Below, in pieces: positions 32,515-40,764 of a DNA stretch of 64,000 nt. Both the position numbers and the translations under genes were made by a program. Location of the stretch: the NCBI RefSeq assembly GCF_001280305.1, contig NZ_CP012623.1, positions 2,852,001 through 2,916,000 of the forward strand, written 5' to 3'. The notes under the pieces are model-generated. The model made no database searches and was not told the origin of the DNA. It saw nothing but the letters and a program-made list of their open reading frames with translations. The first letter of the stretch is position 1, and each line of letters starts with the position of its first letter. Source of the DNA: Hymenobacter sp. DG25A. Its GTDB lineage: Bacteria > Bacteroidota > Bacteroidia > Cytophagales > Hymenobacteraceae.

Positions 32515-34296
32515 TTAGCGGCGGCTATCGGTGTGATATAAACTATCGATCAGATCGGTGTTGTTCTGGAAGATGACTTTGCGCTTCACCTTCATGGTGG
32601 GCGTCATCTCGCCGGTTTCCACCGTCCATTGCTGGGGCAGCAGGGCCACTTTCTTTACTTGCTCCCACTGCGCAAAGCCCTGGTTGTATTTCTTCACTAG
32701 GTCTTCGTACATCGATACAATCTTCTCGTTTTTGATTAGCGCGTCGTTGGGTCCGGTGCAGTCTAACCCGTTGCGCTTGCACCAGCCCCGGAGTTGATCG
32801 AAAGCGGGAATAATGAGTACGGAGGGGAATTTCTGGCCGTCGCCCACCACCATGCACTGCTCTACCAGCGGCGACTCCTTCAGCTTGCCTTCAATAACCT
32901 GCGGGGCAATGTACTTGCCGCCCGAGGTCTTGAACATTTCCTTTTTCCGGTCCGTGATTTTGAGGAAGCGGCCGTTTACCAGCTCGCCAATGTCGCCGGT
33001 GTGGAACCAGCCTTCCTCGTCAAACTCTTTGGCCGTCAGCTCGGGCTTATTGTAGTAGCCCTTCATCACGGAGGCCGATTTGGTCAGGATTTCGCCATCG
33101 GGCGCAATCTTTACTTCGGTGTTGTCGATGATGGGGCCCACGGTGCCAATCATGTTGTTTTCGGGCTCGAAGCCGCCTACCGCAATAACTGGTGAGGTTT
33201 CGGTGAGGCCATAGCCTTCCATTACCCGGATGCCAGCCGCCCAGAACACGCGCGCCAAACGCGGCTGCAGCGCCCCGCCTCCGGAAACAATCCATTTGAG
33301 GTTGCCGCCCAGCGCTTCGCGCCACTTATTGAAAATGAGCTTATTGGCCAAAGCCAGCTGGGCGTTGTAGAAAACACCCTGGTCTTTCTGGGTGTCGTAT
33401 TTCAGACCTAGATTCAAGGCCCAGAAAAACAGGCTTTTCTTGATGCCCGTCAGCTCGTGGCCTTTGGCTACAATCTTATCGAACACCTTTTCCAGCAGGC
33501 GCGGCACGGTGGTGAAGATGCTGGGCTTTACTTCCCGCAGGTTGTCGGCAATGACGTCCATGCTCTCGGCGTAGTAAATGCTTACGCCGTTAATCATGTA
33601 GAGGTAAGTTACCATGCGCTCAAAGATGTGGCAGAGCGGCAGGAAGCTCAGGGCCATATCGTCCTTGTTCACCGGCACAAAGCGCTGCGAGTTGCGGCAG
33701 TTGCTCAGGATGTTGTCGTGGGACAGCATCACGCCTTTAGGCTGGCCGGTGGTGCCGCTGGTGTAAATGAGCGTGAGCAAATCATCGGGCTGCACGGCAT
33801 CCTTAAGCGGCTGTAGCGTAGCCGGGTCGCCCTGTTTGCCCATTTCCACCAGCTCGGAGAAATGGCGGGCGCCTTCAATCTTATCGAAGGTAAAAATATG
33901 CGTGGCGGGGATATGCAGGTCGGCAATAGCCTCGGTTACTTTCTCATAGAGCTTGATATCCGACACAAAAATGGCTTTCACGCCGGCATCGGTAAAGATG
34001 TACTTGTAGTCCTCTACCGTTATGCTGGGGTACATGGGCACACTCACGGCGCCAATCTGCGAGATGCCGTAGTCGGCCAGCATCCACTCCGGGCGGTTCA
34101 TGGAGATGATGGCCACTTTATCGTCCTTTTTCAGGCCCAGCTTTACCAGGCCCAGGCTGACGAGCTGTGCGGCATCATACACCTGCTGGGTACTCATTTT
34201 CTCCCACGTCCCGTTTACTTTCGCAGCCAGACAATCAGATTTGGGGGTGTTCTCCAGTTGGTAAGGGAGAACATCAAAAGCGCGACGAACTTGCAT
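32515..34296 (-). CDS. Long-chain acyl-CoA synthetase (AMP-forming)
   Basis: 593 aa from the ATG at 34296 (MQVRRAFDVLPYQ). The frame is open another 40 codons upstream but lacks conservation. It activates fatty acids to acyl-CoA. ANL-superfamily motifs are present: the P-loop-like LIYTSGTTGQPKGVMLSHDN, the acyl-binding YGLTETSPVIA, and the hinge/adenylate motif GWFHTGDIGELVNG with DRKKEMFKTSGGKYIAPQ (catalytic Lys region). There is no signal peptide, so it is cytoplasmic or membrane-peripheral. It lies directly upstream of the MarR beta-oxidation operon and feeds substrate into it, though a terminator makes it a separate transcript. Confidence 0.94.
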   Translation of the reverse strand: MQVRRAFDVLPYQLENTPKSDCLAAKVNGTWEKMSTQQVYDAAQLVSLGLVKLGLKKDDKVAIISMNRPEWMLADYGISQIGAVSVPMYPSITVEDYKYIFTDAGVKAIFVSDIKLYEKVTEAIADLHIPATHIFTFDKIEGARHFSELVEMGKQGDPATLQPLKDAVQPDDLLTLIYTSGTTGQPKGVMLSHDNILSNCRNSQRFVPVNKDDMALSFLPLCHIFERMVTYLYMINGVSIYYAESMDVIADNLREVKPSIFTTVPRLLEKVFDKIVAKGHELTGIKKSLFFWALNLGLKYDTQKDQGVFYNAQLALANKLIFNKWREALGGNLKWIVSGGGALQPRLARVFWAAGIRVMEGYGLTETSPVIAVGGFEPENNMIGTVGPIIDNTEVKIAPDGEILTKSASVMKGYYNKPELTAKEFDEEGWFHTGDIGELVNGRFLKITDRKKEMFKTSGGKYIAPQVIEGKLKESPLVEQCMVVGDGQKFPSVLIIPAFDQLRGWCKRNGLDCTGPNDALIKNEKIVSMYEDLVKKYNQGFAQWEQVKKVALLPQQWTVETGEMTPTMKVKRKVIFQNNTDLIDSLYHTDSRR

Positions 34297-34398
34297 GAAC
34301 AAAGGTGGTGAGGTGGAAATAGTCGTTAAATAAATTGATTTTTTAGCGGAAACCCTATTTACGGCCGGTTGGAATACCGTAGCAGCGGCGTTTTTAAC

Positions 34399-34406
34399 TA
34401 GTTTTG
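34399..34406 (+). promoter_or_regulatory. -7 box upstream of the arginase-fold gene
   Basis: TAGTTTTG fits TAnnTTTG and lies 22 bases before the ATG at 34429. No TTG at standard spacing. Confidence 0.35.
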
Positions 34407-34428
34407 TCAGCAGCACTGCCCGAGCCTG

Positions 34429-35577
34429 ATGAACCTTGCGATTTTCTTTGATCCGCTTCTCGAAGATCCGCTGGCCGCGGCGCCTGCGCCCACTACGTTA
34501 GGGGCCTATGCCACACGCTTTGTGGATACGTTTCCCGACTGGCGCGCGGCTGATCTGGCCCTGATTGGGCTGGATGAGTGGCGGGGCAGCGCCGCCGGAG
34601 CCCCGGCCAGCCATGCCGCCAACGCCGTGCGCGAGCGGTTTTACCAGCTGCAGAAAGGCACAGGACCCATTCGGCTGGTGGATTTGGGCAACCTGCGCCC
34701 CGGCCTTACCCTGGAAGATACGTACCTGCGCCTGCGGGAAATTGTGGCGGCCCTGCTGGAGCAAAAAACCATTCCGCTGCTGCTGGGCGGCAGCCACGAC
34801 CTGGACTACGGCCAGTTTCTGGCTTACGAAACCCTGGAGCGTCCCGTCAGCCACGTTACCATCGATTCGCGCGTGGACATGGCCGAGCACGATACGGCCC
34901 CGGCTGAAGAATCGCACCTGCAGCGTATTCTGATGCACGAGCCAAACTTCCTATTTGCCTTCAGTCAGATTGGCCACCAGCAATACCTGGTGCAGCCTGG
35001 TGTGCTGGCCACGCTGGAAAAGCTGCATTTTGAAACCCTGCGCCTGGGCGAAGTGCATACCGATGTCCGGCAGGCCGAGCCGCTGATCCGACAGGCCGAT
35101 ATGATGAGCTTTGACCTCTCCGCGCTGCGCTGGCCGGACTTTCCGGGCTACTACCCGGCCAGTCCCTACGGCCTTACCGGCGAGGAGGCCTCCCAGCTGT
35201 GCTGGTATGCCGGCCACAACGACCAGCTGAGCTCCTTCGGCCTGTATGGCTACCGCCCCGACCACGACCCGCATGGGCTGGCCGCGTTTGCTACGGCCAC
35301 CATGCTGTGGTACTTCATTGAGGGCTTTTACCACCGCCACGGCGAAACCGACTTCCAAAGCCGCCGCTTTATGCGCTACGCCGTGGGCCTGCCGGGCACG
35401 CCGGCCAAACTGGTGTTCTACAAGGCGCGGCGCACAGAAAAATGGTGGCTGGAAGTGGAAAGCCTCGCCGACAGCAACCTCAAGCGCATTGTACCCTGCA
35501 GCTACCAAGACTACCTGCACGCCGCCCAGGGCGACCTGCCTAACCGCTGGATTCTGACGCAGGCCCTGTTGGGATGA
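34429..35577 (+). CDS. Arginase/formimidoylglutamase-fold protein with altered metal site
   Basis: 382 aa with the arginase/deacetylase fold order. The first metal His is in LLGGSHDLDYG (His about 123). The second motif reads HVTIDSRVDMAEHD where active enzymes have DxHxD, so the His is Arg148. The third reads MMSFDLSALRWPD where active enzymes have SxDxDxxDP, so the second Asp is Ser231. D146, D150 and D229 are retained. Bacteroidota homologues are often labelled formimidoylglutamase, but this site probably cannot hold the normal Mn2 centre. It may bind one metal or none, or act on something else. No histidine-degradation genes adjoin it. It is divergent from the acyl-CoA ligase gene. Confidence 0.75.
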   Translation: MNLAIFFDPLLEDPLAAAPAPTTLGAYATRFVDTFPDWRAADLALIGLDEWRGSAAGAPASHAANAVRERFYQLQKGTGPIRLVDLGNLRPGLTLEDTYLRLREIVAALLEQKTIPLLLGGSHDLDYGQFLAYETLERPVSHVTIDSRVDMAEHDTAPAEESHLQRILMHEPNFLFAFSQIGHQQYLVQPGVLATLEKLHFETLRLGEVHTDVRQAEPLIRQADMMSFDLSALRWPDFPGYYPASPYGLTGEEASQLCWYAGHNDQLSSFGLYGYRPDHDPHGLAAFATATMLWYFIEGFYHRHGETDFQSRRFMRYAVGLPGTPAKLVFYKARRTEKWWLEVESLADSNLKRIVPCSYQDYLHAAQGDLPNRWILTQALLG

Positions 35578-35722
35578 GTTGCCAGTTGCCGGTTGTTAGT
35601 TGCCAGGACAAACCGGCAACTGCCGTTTACTAACCAACACCCGGCAACTGACTACCATCAACTGACAACTAACGACCAAATGACCCTGGCAACTGGCAAT
35701 CCGCAACCGGCAACCGAAAGCC
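35578..35722. repeat. GGCAACTG/CAGTTGCC-rich repeat patch
   Basis: Short direct and inverted copies of ggcaactg, gttgcc, caaccggcaac and caactgacaactaac are packed into ~145 bases. Examples are gttgccagttgccggttg near 35580 against ggcaactggcaat and caaccggcaacc near 35690-35722. The patch runs into the first codons of the cytochrome b5 gene. Confidence 0.7.
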
Positions 35723-35976
35723 TGCCCGAATACTCCCGCGCCCAGCTGGCCCTGCGCAACGGGCAGGACCGGGACGAAATCTGGGTGAGCTACCAGGGGC
35801 TGATTTACGATGTAACCCGCTCCCGCCTGTGGCGGCGCGGCAACCATTATGAGCACTGGGCGGGCCAGGACCTTACCCGCGAGTTGGACGTAGATGCGCC
35901 GCACACGCCCAACGTTTTCGACCGGTTTCCGGTTATAGGACGGCTGAAAGCCGCGGCTGCTTCGGCCAGGTCTTAA
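35680..35976 (+). CDS. Small cytochrome b5-domain protein
   Basis: 98 aa from the ATG at 35680. Homology begins at about residue 18 (LPEYSRAQLALRNG). The cytochrome b5 pattern IWVSYQGLIYDVTRSRLWRR is followed by two candidate haem ligands, in the GNHYEHWAGQDLT segment and in DAPH about 20 residues later, then VFDRFPVIGRL. No membrane anchor or signal is visible, so it is probably a soluble haem protein. The first ~15 residues (TLATGNPQPATE) are encoded by the repeat patch, so either the repeat extended the N-terminus or the true start is downstream at a non-ATG codon. The redox partner is unknown. Confidence 0.75.
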   Translation: MTLATGNPQPATESLPEYSRAQLALRNGQDRDEIWVSYQGLIYDVTRSRLWRRGNHYEHWAGQDLTRELDVDAPHTPNVFDRFPVIGRLKAAAASARS

Positions 35977-36000
35977 TATTCTTTGCCCATACTATTCTTT

Positions 36001-36807
36001 GTGAACAACACCGAAAGCCCTTCCTCCTTCCATAATCTCGAAACGCTGAGTACCCACGAGCTGCTGGCCGGCATTAACAGTGTGGACCAAACGGTGCCGC
36101 TGGCCGTAGCGAAGGCCCTACCCCAGATAGAAGCGTTGGTGGAAGCTACCGTAGCCCGGCTGCGGGCAGGCGGCCGCCTTTTTTACATTGGCGCCGGCAC
36201 CAGTGGCCGCCTGGGTATTCTGGATGCCTCGGAGTGCCCGCCCACGTTTGGCGTGCCCCAGGGGCTGGTTATCGGGCTGATTGCGGGCGGTGATACAGCC
36301 ATCCGGCAGGCCGTGGAAAACGCGGAGGACGATGCGGAGCAGGCCTGGCAGGACTTGCTGGCCTTCGGCATCAATGAGAAAGATATGGTGGTGGGCATTG
36401 CCGCCTCGGGCCGCACGCCTTATGTCATTGGTGGCCTGGAGCAGGCCCGCCGGCTCGGCATAGCTACCGGCTGTATTGTGTGCAATGCGGGCTCCGCTGT
36501 GGCAGCGGCCGCCGAGTTTCCGGTGGAAGTAGTAACAGGGCCTGAGTTTGTGACGGGCAGCACCCGCATGAAAGCCGGCACCGCGCAAAAGCTGGTGCTG
36601 AATATGCTTACTACGGCCACCATGATTCAGCTGGGTCGCGTGAAAGGCAATAAAATGGTAGATATGCAGCTCAGCAACGCTAAGCTGGTAGACCGCGGCG
36701 AGAAGATGCTGATGGACGAGTTGGGCATTGATCAGGCAGAAGCTGCTCAATTGCTGGCGAAACACGGCTCCGTGCGGGCCGCGCTGGACGCCTCCCATCT
36801 TCGCTAG
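36001..36807 (+). CDS. murQ: N-acetylmuramic acid 6-phosphate etherase
   Basis: 268 aa from a GTG at 36001; a TTG at 35983 would add 6 residues. It cleaves the lactyl ether of MurNAc-6-P in peptidoglycan recycling. SIS-domain signatures are clear: GGRLFYIGAGTSGRLGILDASECPPTFG, the GIAASGRTPYVIGGL loop and TGSTRMKAGTAQKLVLNML. The catalytic Glu lies in the DASE segment. The length is slightly below 300 aa but all motifs are present. No PTS, kinase or AmpD gene is nearby, so the source of MurNAc-6-P must come from elsewhere. The next gene starts 8 bp after the stop. Confidence 0.93.
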   Translation: MNNTESPSSFHNLETLSTHELLAGINSVDQTVPLAVAKALPQIEALVEATVARLRAGGRLFYIGAGTSGRLGILDASECPPTFGVPQGLVIGLIAGGDTAIRQAVENAEDDAEQAWQDLLAFGINEKDMVVGIAASGRTPYVIGGLEQARRLGIATGCIVCNAGSAVAAAAEFPVEVVTGPEFVTGSTRMKAGTAQKLVLNMLTTATMIQLGRVKGNKMVDMQLSNAKLVDRGEKMLMDELGIDQAEAAQLLAKHGSVRAALDASHLR

Positions 36808-36814
36808 TCGGTTC

Positions 36815-37099
36815 ATGTCCCGGCTTTGGCAAAACCTGTATTTGCGGGCCGGCAGCTTATTGATTTTGCAGCTCCTGTTACTTATCGGGGCTGAGTCAGA
36901 GGATGGCTTGATGAGCCTCATTGGTCTGGGCATCATTATGCTGCCTACCACGGCACTGCTACTGGCAACCAGCTACGCTGCTATTGTTCGGGGGCGCTGG
37001 CTTTTAGCGCTTTTCACTGCCTTGGGAGCATTTCCGGGATTTATAGCTGTTCTGCTGTGGCTGATGCTGGCTTTCAGCATGCTGAATACGAACAGATAA
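36815..37099 (+). CDS. Small three-helix membrane protein
   Basis: 94 aa from the ATG at 36815, 8 bp after murQ and probably co-transcribed with it. Three hydrophobic segments are visible (about residues 9-25, 32-55 and 65-90), separated by short charged turns (GAESEDG; VRGRW). I do not recognise a family. It lacks a signal cleavage site and any polar catalytic cluster. Confidence 0.6.
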   Translation: MSRLWQNLYLRAGSLLILQLLLLIGAESEDGLMSLIGLGIIMLPTTALLLATSYAAIVRGRWLLALFTALGAFPGFIAVLLWLMLAFSMLNTNR

Positions 37100-37179
37100 G
37101 TTGTTTCCTGCGTTACCAGTGTGCCATTTTGATAAGCTGGTGGTTTATCCGAAGGTTGGCGGTAATTCCTTTAACAACT

Positions 37180-37746
37180 ATGCATACAATCGAGCCGCAC
37201 TACAACTGGATGGAGCAATACTCGGCATCCGAAGATCCTCGCTCACCGCTCCACGGTTCCGAAAACAGCCTGGACCACTACGTCAATACTATTTACGGCT
37301 ACTACATCCACCCGCAGTGGGACAGCCTGGAGTCGGATACCTTATTCCTGAAAATCCTGTTCGTGGACTATGAGCAGGGCATTGGCATTATTGAGTTTAT
37401 CGGCGAGTGGAATGATGCCATTGAGAATGACGTCATGCAGCTCAAGCGTAATATTGTAGACTCCATGGTGCACGAAGGCGTCCGCAAATTCGTGCTCATC
37501 GGGGAAAACGTATTTAACTTCCACGGCTCCGACGACTGCTACTACGAGGAGTGGTTTGAGGACGTGGAGGATGGCTGGATTGCGGCCATCAACTTCCAGG
37601 AGCACGTTATCCGGGAAATGCGCCAGTACAATATTGACAGCTACGTGAATTTTGGTGGCCAGCTGGATGAGCTGCCTTGGCGCACGTACGGTCCTCGCAA
37701 GCTTTTCAAAGTAATTGACGGGCTGCTGGAGCGCCGCCTGGGCTAA
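37180..37746 (+). CDS. Acidic hypothetical protein
   Basis: 188 aa from the ATG at 37180, a conserved-looking cytoplasmic protein I cannot assign. It is unusually acidic and aromatic, with clusters such as CYYEEWFEDVEDGWIAA. There is an alternating beta pattern (DTLFLKILFVDYEQGIGIIE) and a helical segment, IVDSMVHEGVRKFVLIG. A basic stretch follows near the C-terminus (YGPRKLFKVI). It has no signal, membrane helix or Cys motif. It ends at a strong bidirectional terminator. The murQ - membrane protein - acidic protein arrangement may be one transcript. Confidence 0.65.
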   Translation: MHTIEPHYNWMEQYSASEDPRSPLHGSENSLDHYVNTIYGYYIHPQWDSLESDTLFLKILFVDYEQGIGIIEFIGEWNDAIENDVMQLKRNIVDSMVHEGVRKFVLIGENVFNFHGSDDCYYEEWFEDVEDGWIAAINFQEHVIREMRQYNIDSYVNFGGQLDELPWRTYGPRKLFKVIDGLLERRLG

Positions 37747-37776
37747 GTCCAGTTCATAGCCAAACTGCCTAAAACA

Positions 37777-37814
37777 AAAAAGAGGGCTTCTCCCGTGAGA
37801 GAAGCCCTCTTTTT
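37777..37814. terminator. Bidirectional terminator
   Basis: agagggcttctc / gagaagccctct with A- and T-runs on either side. It lies between convergent genes. Confidence 0.85.
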
Positions 37815-37837
37815 ACATGCGCTGGGCGCAGACGAAA

Positions 37838-38077
37838 TTACTTAGCGTCTTTTGCGTCAGCCGAGTTCTCCATAGCGTCAGCCTTAGCGTCAGCCGAGTC
37901 ACGTACTGCATCAGCAGCAGCCTCGTTAGCACCAGCATCTTCCATAGCGTCAGCCTTAACTTCGCCAGCCTCTTCTACGTTGTCAGCAGCCTGCTCCTGA
38001 GCGTTTTCAGTTTTGCTGTCGCAAGAAGCGAACGAGAAAGAAACAGCGGCCAGGGCGAGGAACAATACCTTTTTCAT
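37838..38077 (-). CDS. Small Ala/Asp/Glu-repeat lipoprotein
   Basis: 79 aa. The lipoprotein signal ends FSFASC, with lipidation expected at Cys about 19. The mature 60 residues consist almost entirely of Ala, Asp, Glu, Lys and Asn in imperfect repeats around ADAMEDAGANEAAADAV and DSADAKADAMENSADAKDAK. The heptad-free pattern suggests a disordered or single-helix surface peptide. The underlying DNA holds direct repeats (catagcgtcagcctta). Such short lipoproteins are common in Hymenobacter-like genomes; function unknown. Confidence 0.75.
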   Translation of the reverse strand: MKKVLFLALAAVSFSFASCDSKTENAQEQAADNVEEAGEVKADAMEDAGANEAAADAVRDSADAKADAMENSADAKDAK

Positions 38078-38230
38078 GGTGGGGGTTGATTTGTAAATGA
38101 AAAGTCTTTTTTAGGTTGACTCCGTGGAGAAACTCCGTAGAATCTGGGGGTTTATGCCCGTTACTGAAAAAGGTAACCCGGGCGGCCAAGAAAAATTTCT
38201 TCTATCGGCCTTAAACCATCCGCCAGCGGC

Positions 38231-39553
38231 TTATTTCTTCCGGAAAATAATGCCTACCGGTACTCCGGTAAAGTTGAAATGCTCGCGCAGGCGGTTTTCC
38301 AGATAGCGGGTATAGCTTTCCAGCACGTACTGCGGCAGGTTGCAGAAGAAGGCAAACACCGGGTTGTGCGTGGGCAACTGAGTAACGTACTTGATGCGCA
38401 CCATTTTGCCCTTCTGAATGGGCGGCGGATACCGCTCAATCTCCTTCAGCATTACTTCGTTCAGCTCCGAGGTCGGAATTTTGCGGCGCTTGTTCTCGTA
38501 CACGTCAATGGCGGTTTCAATGGCCTTGTGCACGCGCTGCTTGTTCAGCACGGAAATGAAGATGATGGGCGGATAGCTGATAGGCGCAATTTTCTCGCGG
38601 ATTTTCTCCTCGAATTCCTTGGCCGTGTTGGTTTCCTTGCCCTCAATAAGGTCCCACTTGTTTACCAGAATCACGATGCCCTTGCGGTTTTTGTCGGCCA
38701 GGCCAATGATGTTCAGGTCCTGGGACTCAATACCACGGGTGGCATCCAGCATCACAATGCAGATATCGGACTCTTCCAGCGCCCGGATGGAGCGCAGCAC
38801 GGAATAGAACTCCACATCTTCGTGCACTTTGGTTTTACGACGCAAACCGGCCGTATCTACCAGGATAAACTCTTTGCCAAAGGCATTGTAGCGCGCCTGA
38901 ATAGAGTCGCGGGTGGTACCGGCAATGTCCGTTACAATGCTGCGGTCGGTGCCCAGCAGCAGGTTCACGAAGGAAGACTTACCCACGTTGGGGCGGCCTA
39001 CCACGGCAATTTTGGGAATGCCGGCATCGGGTTCCTCTATGCCTTCCTCTTCAAAGTGGCTAACCACAGCATCCAGCAGGTCGCCGGTGCCGGAGCCGCT
39101 CTGGGAGCTGATGGGGTAGATTTCGCCGTCGCCCACGCCCAGGGAGTAAAACTCGCCGGCGGCGTGAATCCGGGCATTGGTATCGGCCTTGTTGGCTACC
39201 ACGTAAATGGGCTTTTTGCCCTGGTAGCGCCGCAGTACGCTGGCAAATTCCTCATCGAGGTGGTGCACGCCGGCGTCCACATCCACCATAAACAGCACCA
39301 CATCAGCCTCATCAATAGCCAGCTTTACCTGCTTGTTGATTTCGCCTTCGAAAATGTCATCGGAGTTGTGCACGTACCCGCCCGTATCAATCACGGTGTA
39401 GTACTTGCCAATCCAGTCACCGTAGCCGTAGTGACGGTCGCGGGTTACGCCGGACTCGTTGTCCATAATGGCCTTGCGCTGGCCAACCAAGCGGTTGAAT
39501 AGGGTAGACTTGCCCACGTTGGGGCGGCCTACAATGGCAATCGTATTTTTCAT
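38231..39553 (-). CDS. der: GTPase Der (EngA), ribosome assembly
   Basis: 440 aa with two tandem G domains and a C-terminal KH-like domain, the hallmark of Der, which matures the 50S subunit. G1 is GRPNVGKSTLFNRL near residue 8, with VIDTGGY and NKAD. G2 is GRPNVGKSSFVNLL near residue 185, with DTAGLRRKTKV and NKWDLI. The C-terminal ~90 residues (RVHKAIETAIDVY..., IKYVTQLPTHNPVFAFF) form the RNA-binding domain. The length is typical. It lies 80 bp downstream of era on the same strand, so two ribosome-assembly GTPases are probably co-expressed. Confidence 0.96.
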   Translation of the reverse strand: MKNTIAIVGRPNVGKSTLFNRLVGQRKAIMDNESGVTRDRHYGYGDWIGKYYTVIDTGGYVHNSDDIFEGEINKQVKLAIDEADVVLFMVDVDAGVHHLDEEFASVLRRYQGKKPIYVVANKADTNARIHAAGEFYSLGVGDGEIYPISSQSGSGTGDLLDAVVSHFEEEGIEEPDAGIPKIAVVGRPNVGKSSFVNLLLGTDRSIVTDIAGTTRDSIQARYNAFGKEFILVDTAGLRRKTKVHEDVEFYSVLRSIRALEESDICIVMLDATRGIESQDLNIIGLADKNRKGIVILVNKWDLIEGKETNTAKEFEEKIREKIAPISYPPIIFISVLNKQRVHKAIETAIDVYENKRRKIPTSELNEVMLKEIERYPPPIQKGKMVRIKYVTQLPTHNPVFAFFCNLPQYVLESYTRYLENRLREHFNFTGVPVGIIFRKK

Positions 39554-39633
39554 ATTGTCTGACTCCAGCCGCCGGCCCGACCATTTTCGGCAGTGCCCGG
39601 AGTAGTTAAGTGAAGGAAGGTCGGAAGCGTTTT

Positions 39634-40536
39634 TTAACTGTTGTTATACCCAAAGCGGCTCAGGGCCTTAGGGTCGGCGCGCCAGTTTTCGTTGACTTTC
39701 ACGTGGATTTCGAGGAACACTTTCTTCAGAAAGAATTTCTCCATTTCCTCGCGGGCCCAGGTGCCTACTTTCTTCAGCGCCTCGCCTTTCTGGCCAATGA
39801 CAATGCCTTTCTGGCTGGCCCGCTCCACGTAAATAGTGGAGCGCATCCGGATGATATCTTCTTCCTCTTTAAACTCATCAATAGTGACCTCACAGCTGTA
39901 AGGCACCTCTTTTTTATAGAGTTTAAAGATTTTCTCCCGAATCATCTCGGCCGCAAAGAACCGCTCGGGCTTGTCGGTTAGTTCATCTTTGGGATAATAC
40001 GGCGGATGCACCGGCAGCTTTTCCAGCACCAACTCAAGTACCCGTTCGGTCCCGAAGGCATTCAGGGCCGAGATGGGCAGCACTTCGGCGGCGTTGGGGA
40101 GTTGCTCGTGCCAGTAGGCCAGCTTGGCTTCCACATCGGCCTGGTCGGCCTGGTCTATTTTATTGACGAGCACCATGATGGTGACGTCCTGCATTTTGCG
40201 CAGGCGCTCCACAATGGGTTCTTCGTCGTGCTTTTCGTAGATATCCGTTACAAACAGCACCACGTCAGCATCTTCCAGAGAAGAGTACACAAACGACATC
40301 ATGGCGTTGTGCAGCTCATATTTGGGCTGAATGATGCCAGGCGTATCGGAGTAGATCAGCTGGAAATCGTCGCCGTTGAGGATGCCGAGGATGCGGTGGC
40401 GGGTGGTTTGGGCTTTGCTCGTGACGATGCTCAGCCGCTCACCCACCAGCGCGTTCATCAGCGTCGACTTGCCCACGTTGGGTTTGCCGATAATGCTCAC
40501 GAAGCCAGCGCGGTGTGGAGTAGGGGTGGTATTCAT
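39634..40536 (-). CDS. era: GTPase Era, 16S rRNA maturation
   Basis: 300 aa. The N-terminal Ras-like domain has GKPNVGKSTLMNAL (P-loop), DTPGIIQ (G3) and NKID (G4). The linker leads to a C-terminal KH domain with EVPYSCEVTIDEFKEEEDI and the GXXG-type segment GQKGEALKKVGTWARE that binds the 3' end of 16S rRNA. Length and motifs are standard. It is upstream of der in a probable two-gene transcript. A TACCTTTG box lies 24 bases before its start. Confidence 0.96.
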   Translation of the reverse strand: MNTTPTPHRAGFVSIIGKPNVGKSTLMNALVGERLSIVTSKAQTTRHRILGILNGDDFQLIYSDTPGIIQPKYELHNAMMSFVYSSLEDADVVLFVTDIYEKHDEEPIVERLRKMQDVTIMVLVNKIDQADQADVEAKLAYWHEQLPNAAEVLPISALNAFGTERVLELVLEKLPVHPPYYPKDELTDKPERFFAAEMIREKIFKLYKKEVPYSCEVTIDEFKEEEDIIRMRSTIYVERASQKGIVIGQKGEALKKVGTWAREEMEKFFLKKVFLEIHVKVNENWRADPKALSRFGYNNS

Positions 40537-40559
40537 TTCAGACTCTGAAATTTGGCCCG

Positions 40560-40567
40560 CAAAGGTA
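40560..40567 (-). promoter_or_regulatory. -7 box of the era-der transcript
   Basis: Minus-strand TACCTTTG, 24 bases before the era ATG. No TTG at ideal spacing. Confidence 0.4.
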
Positions 40568-40764
40568 CGACTTTTACCCTGCCCGGCCGCTGGTTATTAA
40601 AACATCGGGGGTGGCCAGATTGTCTGTACCCCAAATTGAAAGATGACGGAAGTCAGTTTTAGTTCGGCAACGGTTGTACGACCTTTGTAGTTCTTTCCCC
40701 TGGCCGGCTCCTCTGACCTCTTCTGACGACTTGCCTGCTTACCTCCTTCGGCATTACGGTTTCT

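Noticed and set aside
38279..39502. 407-aa frame antisense to der
   Set aside because: A shadow of the der coding strand. No conserved motif or independent start signals.
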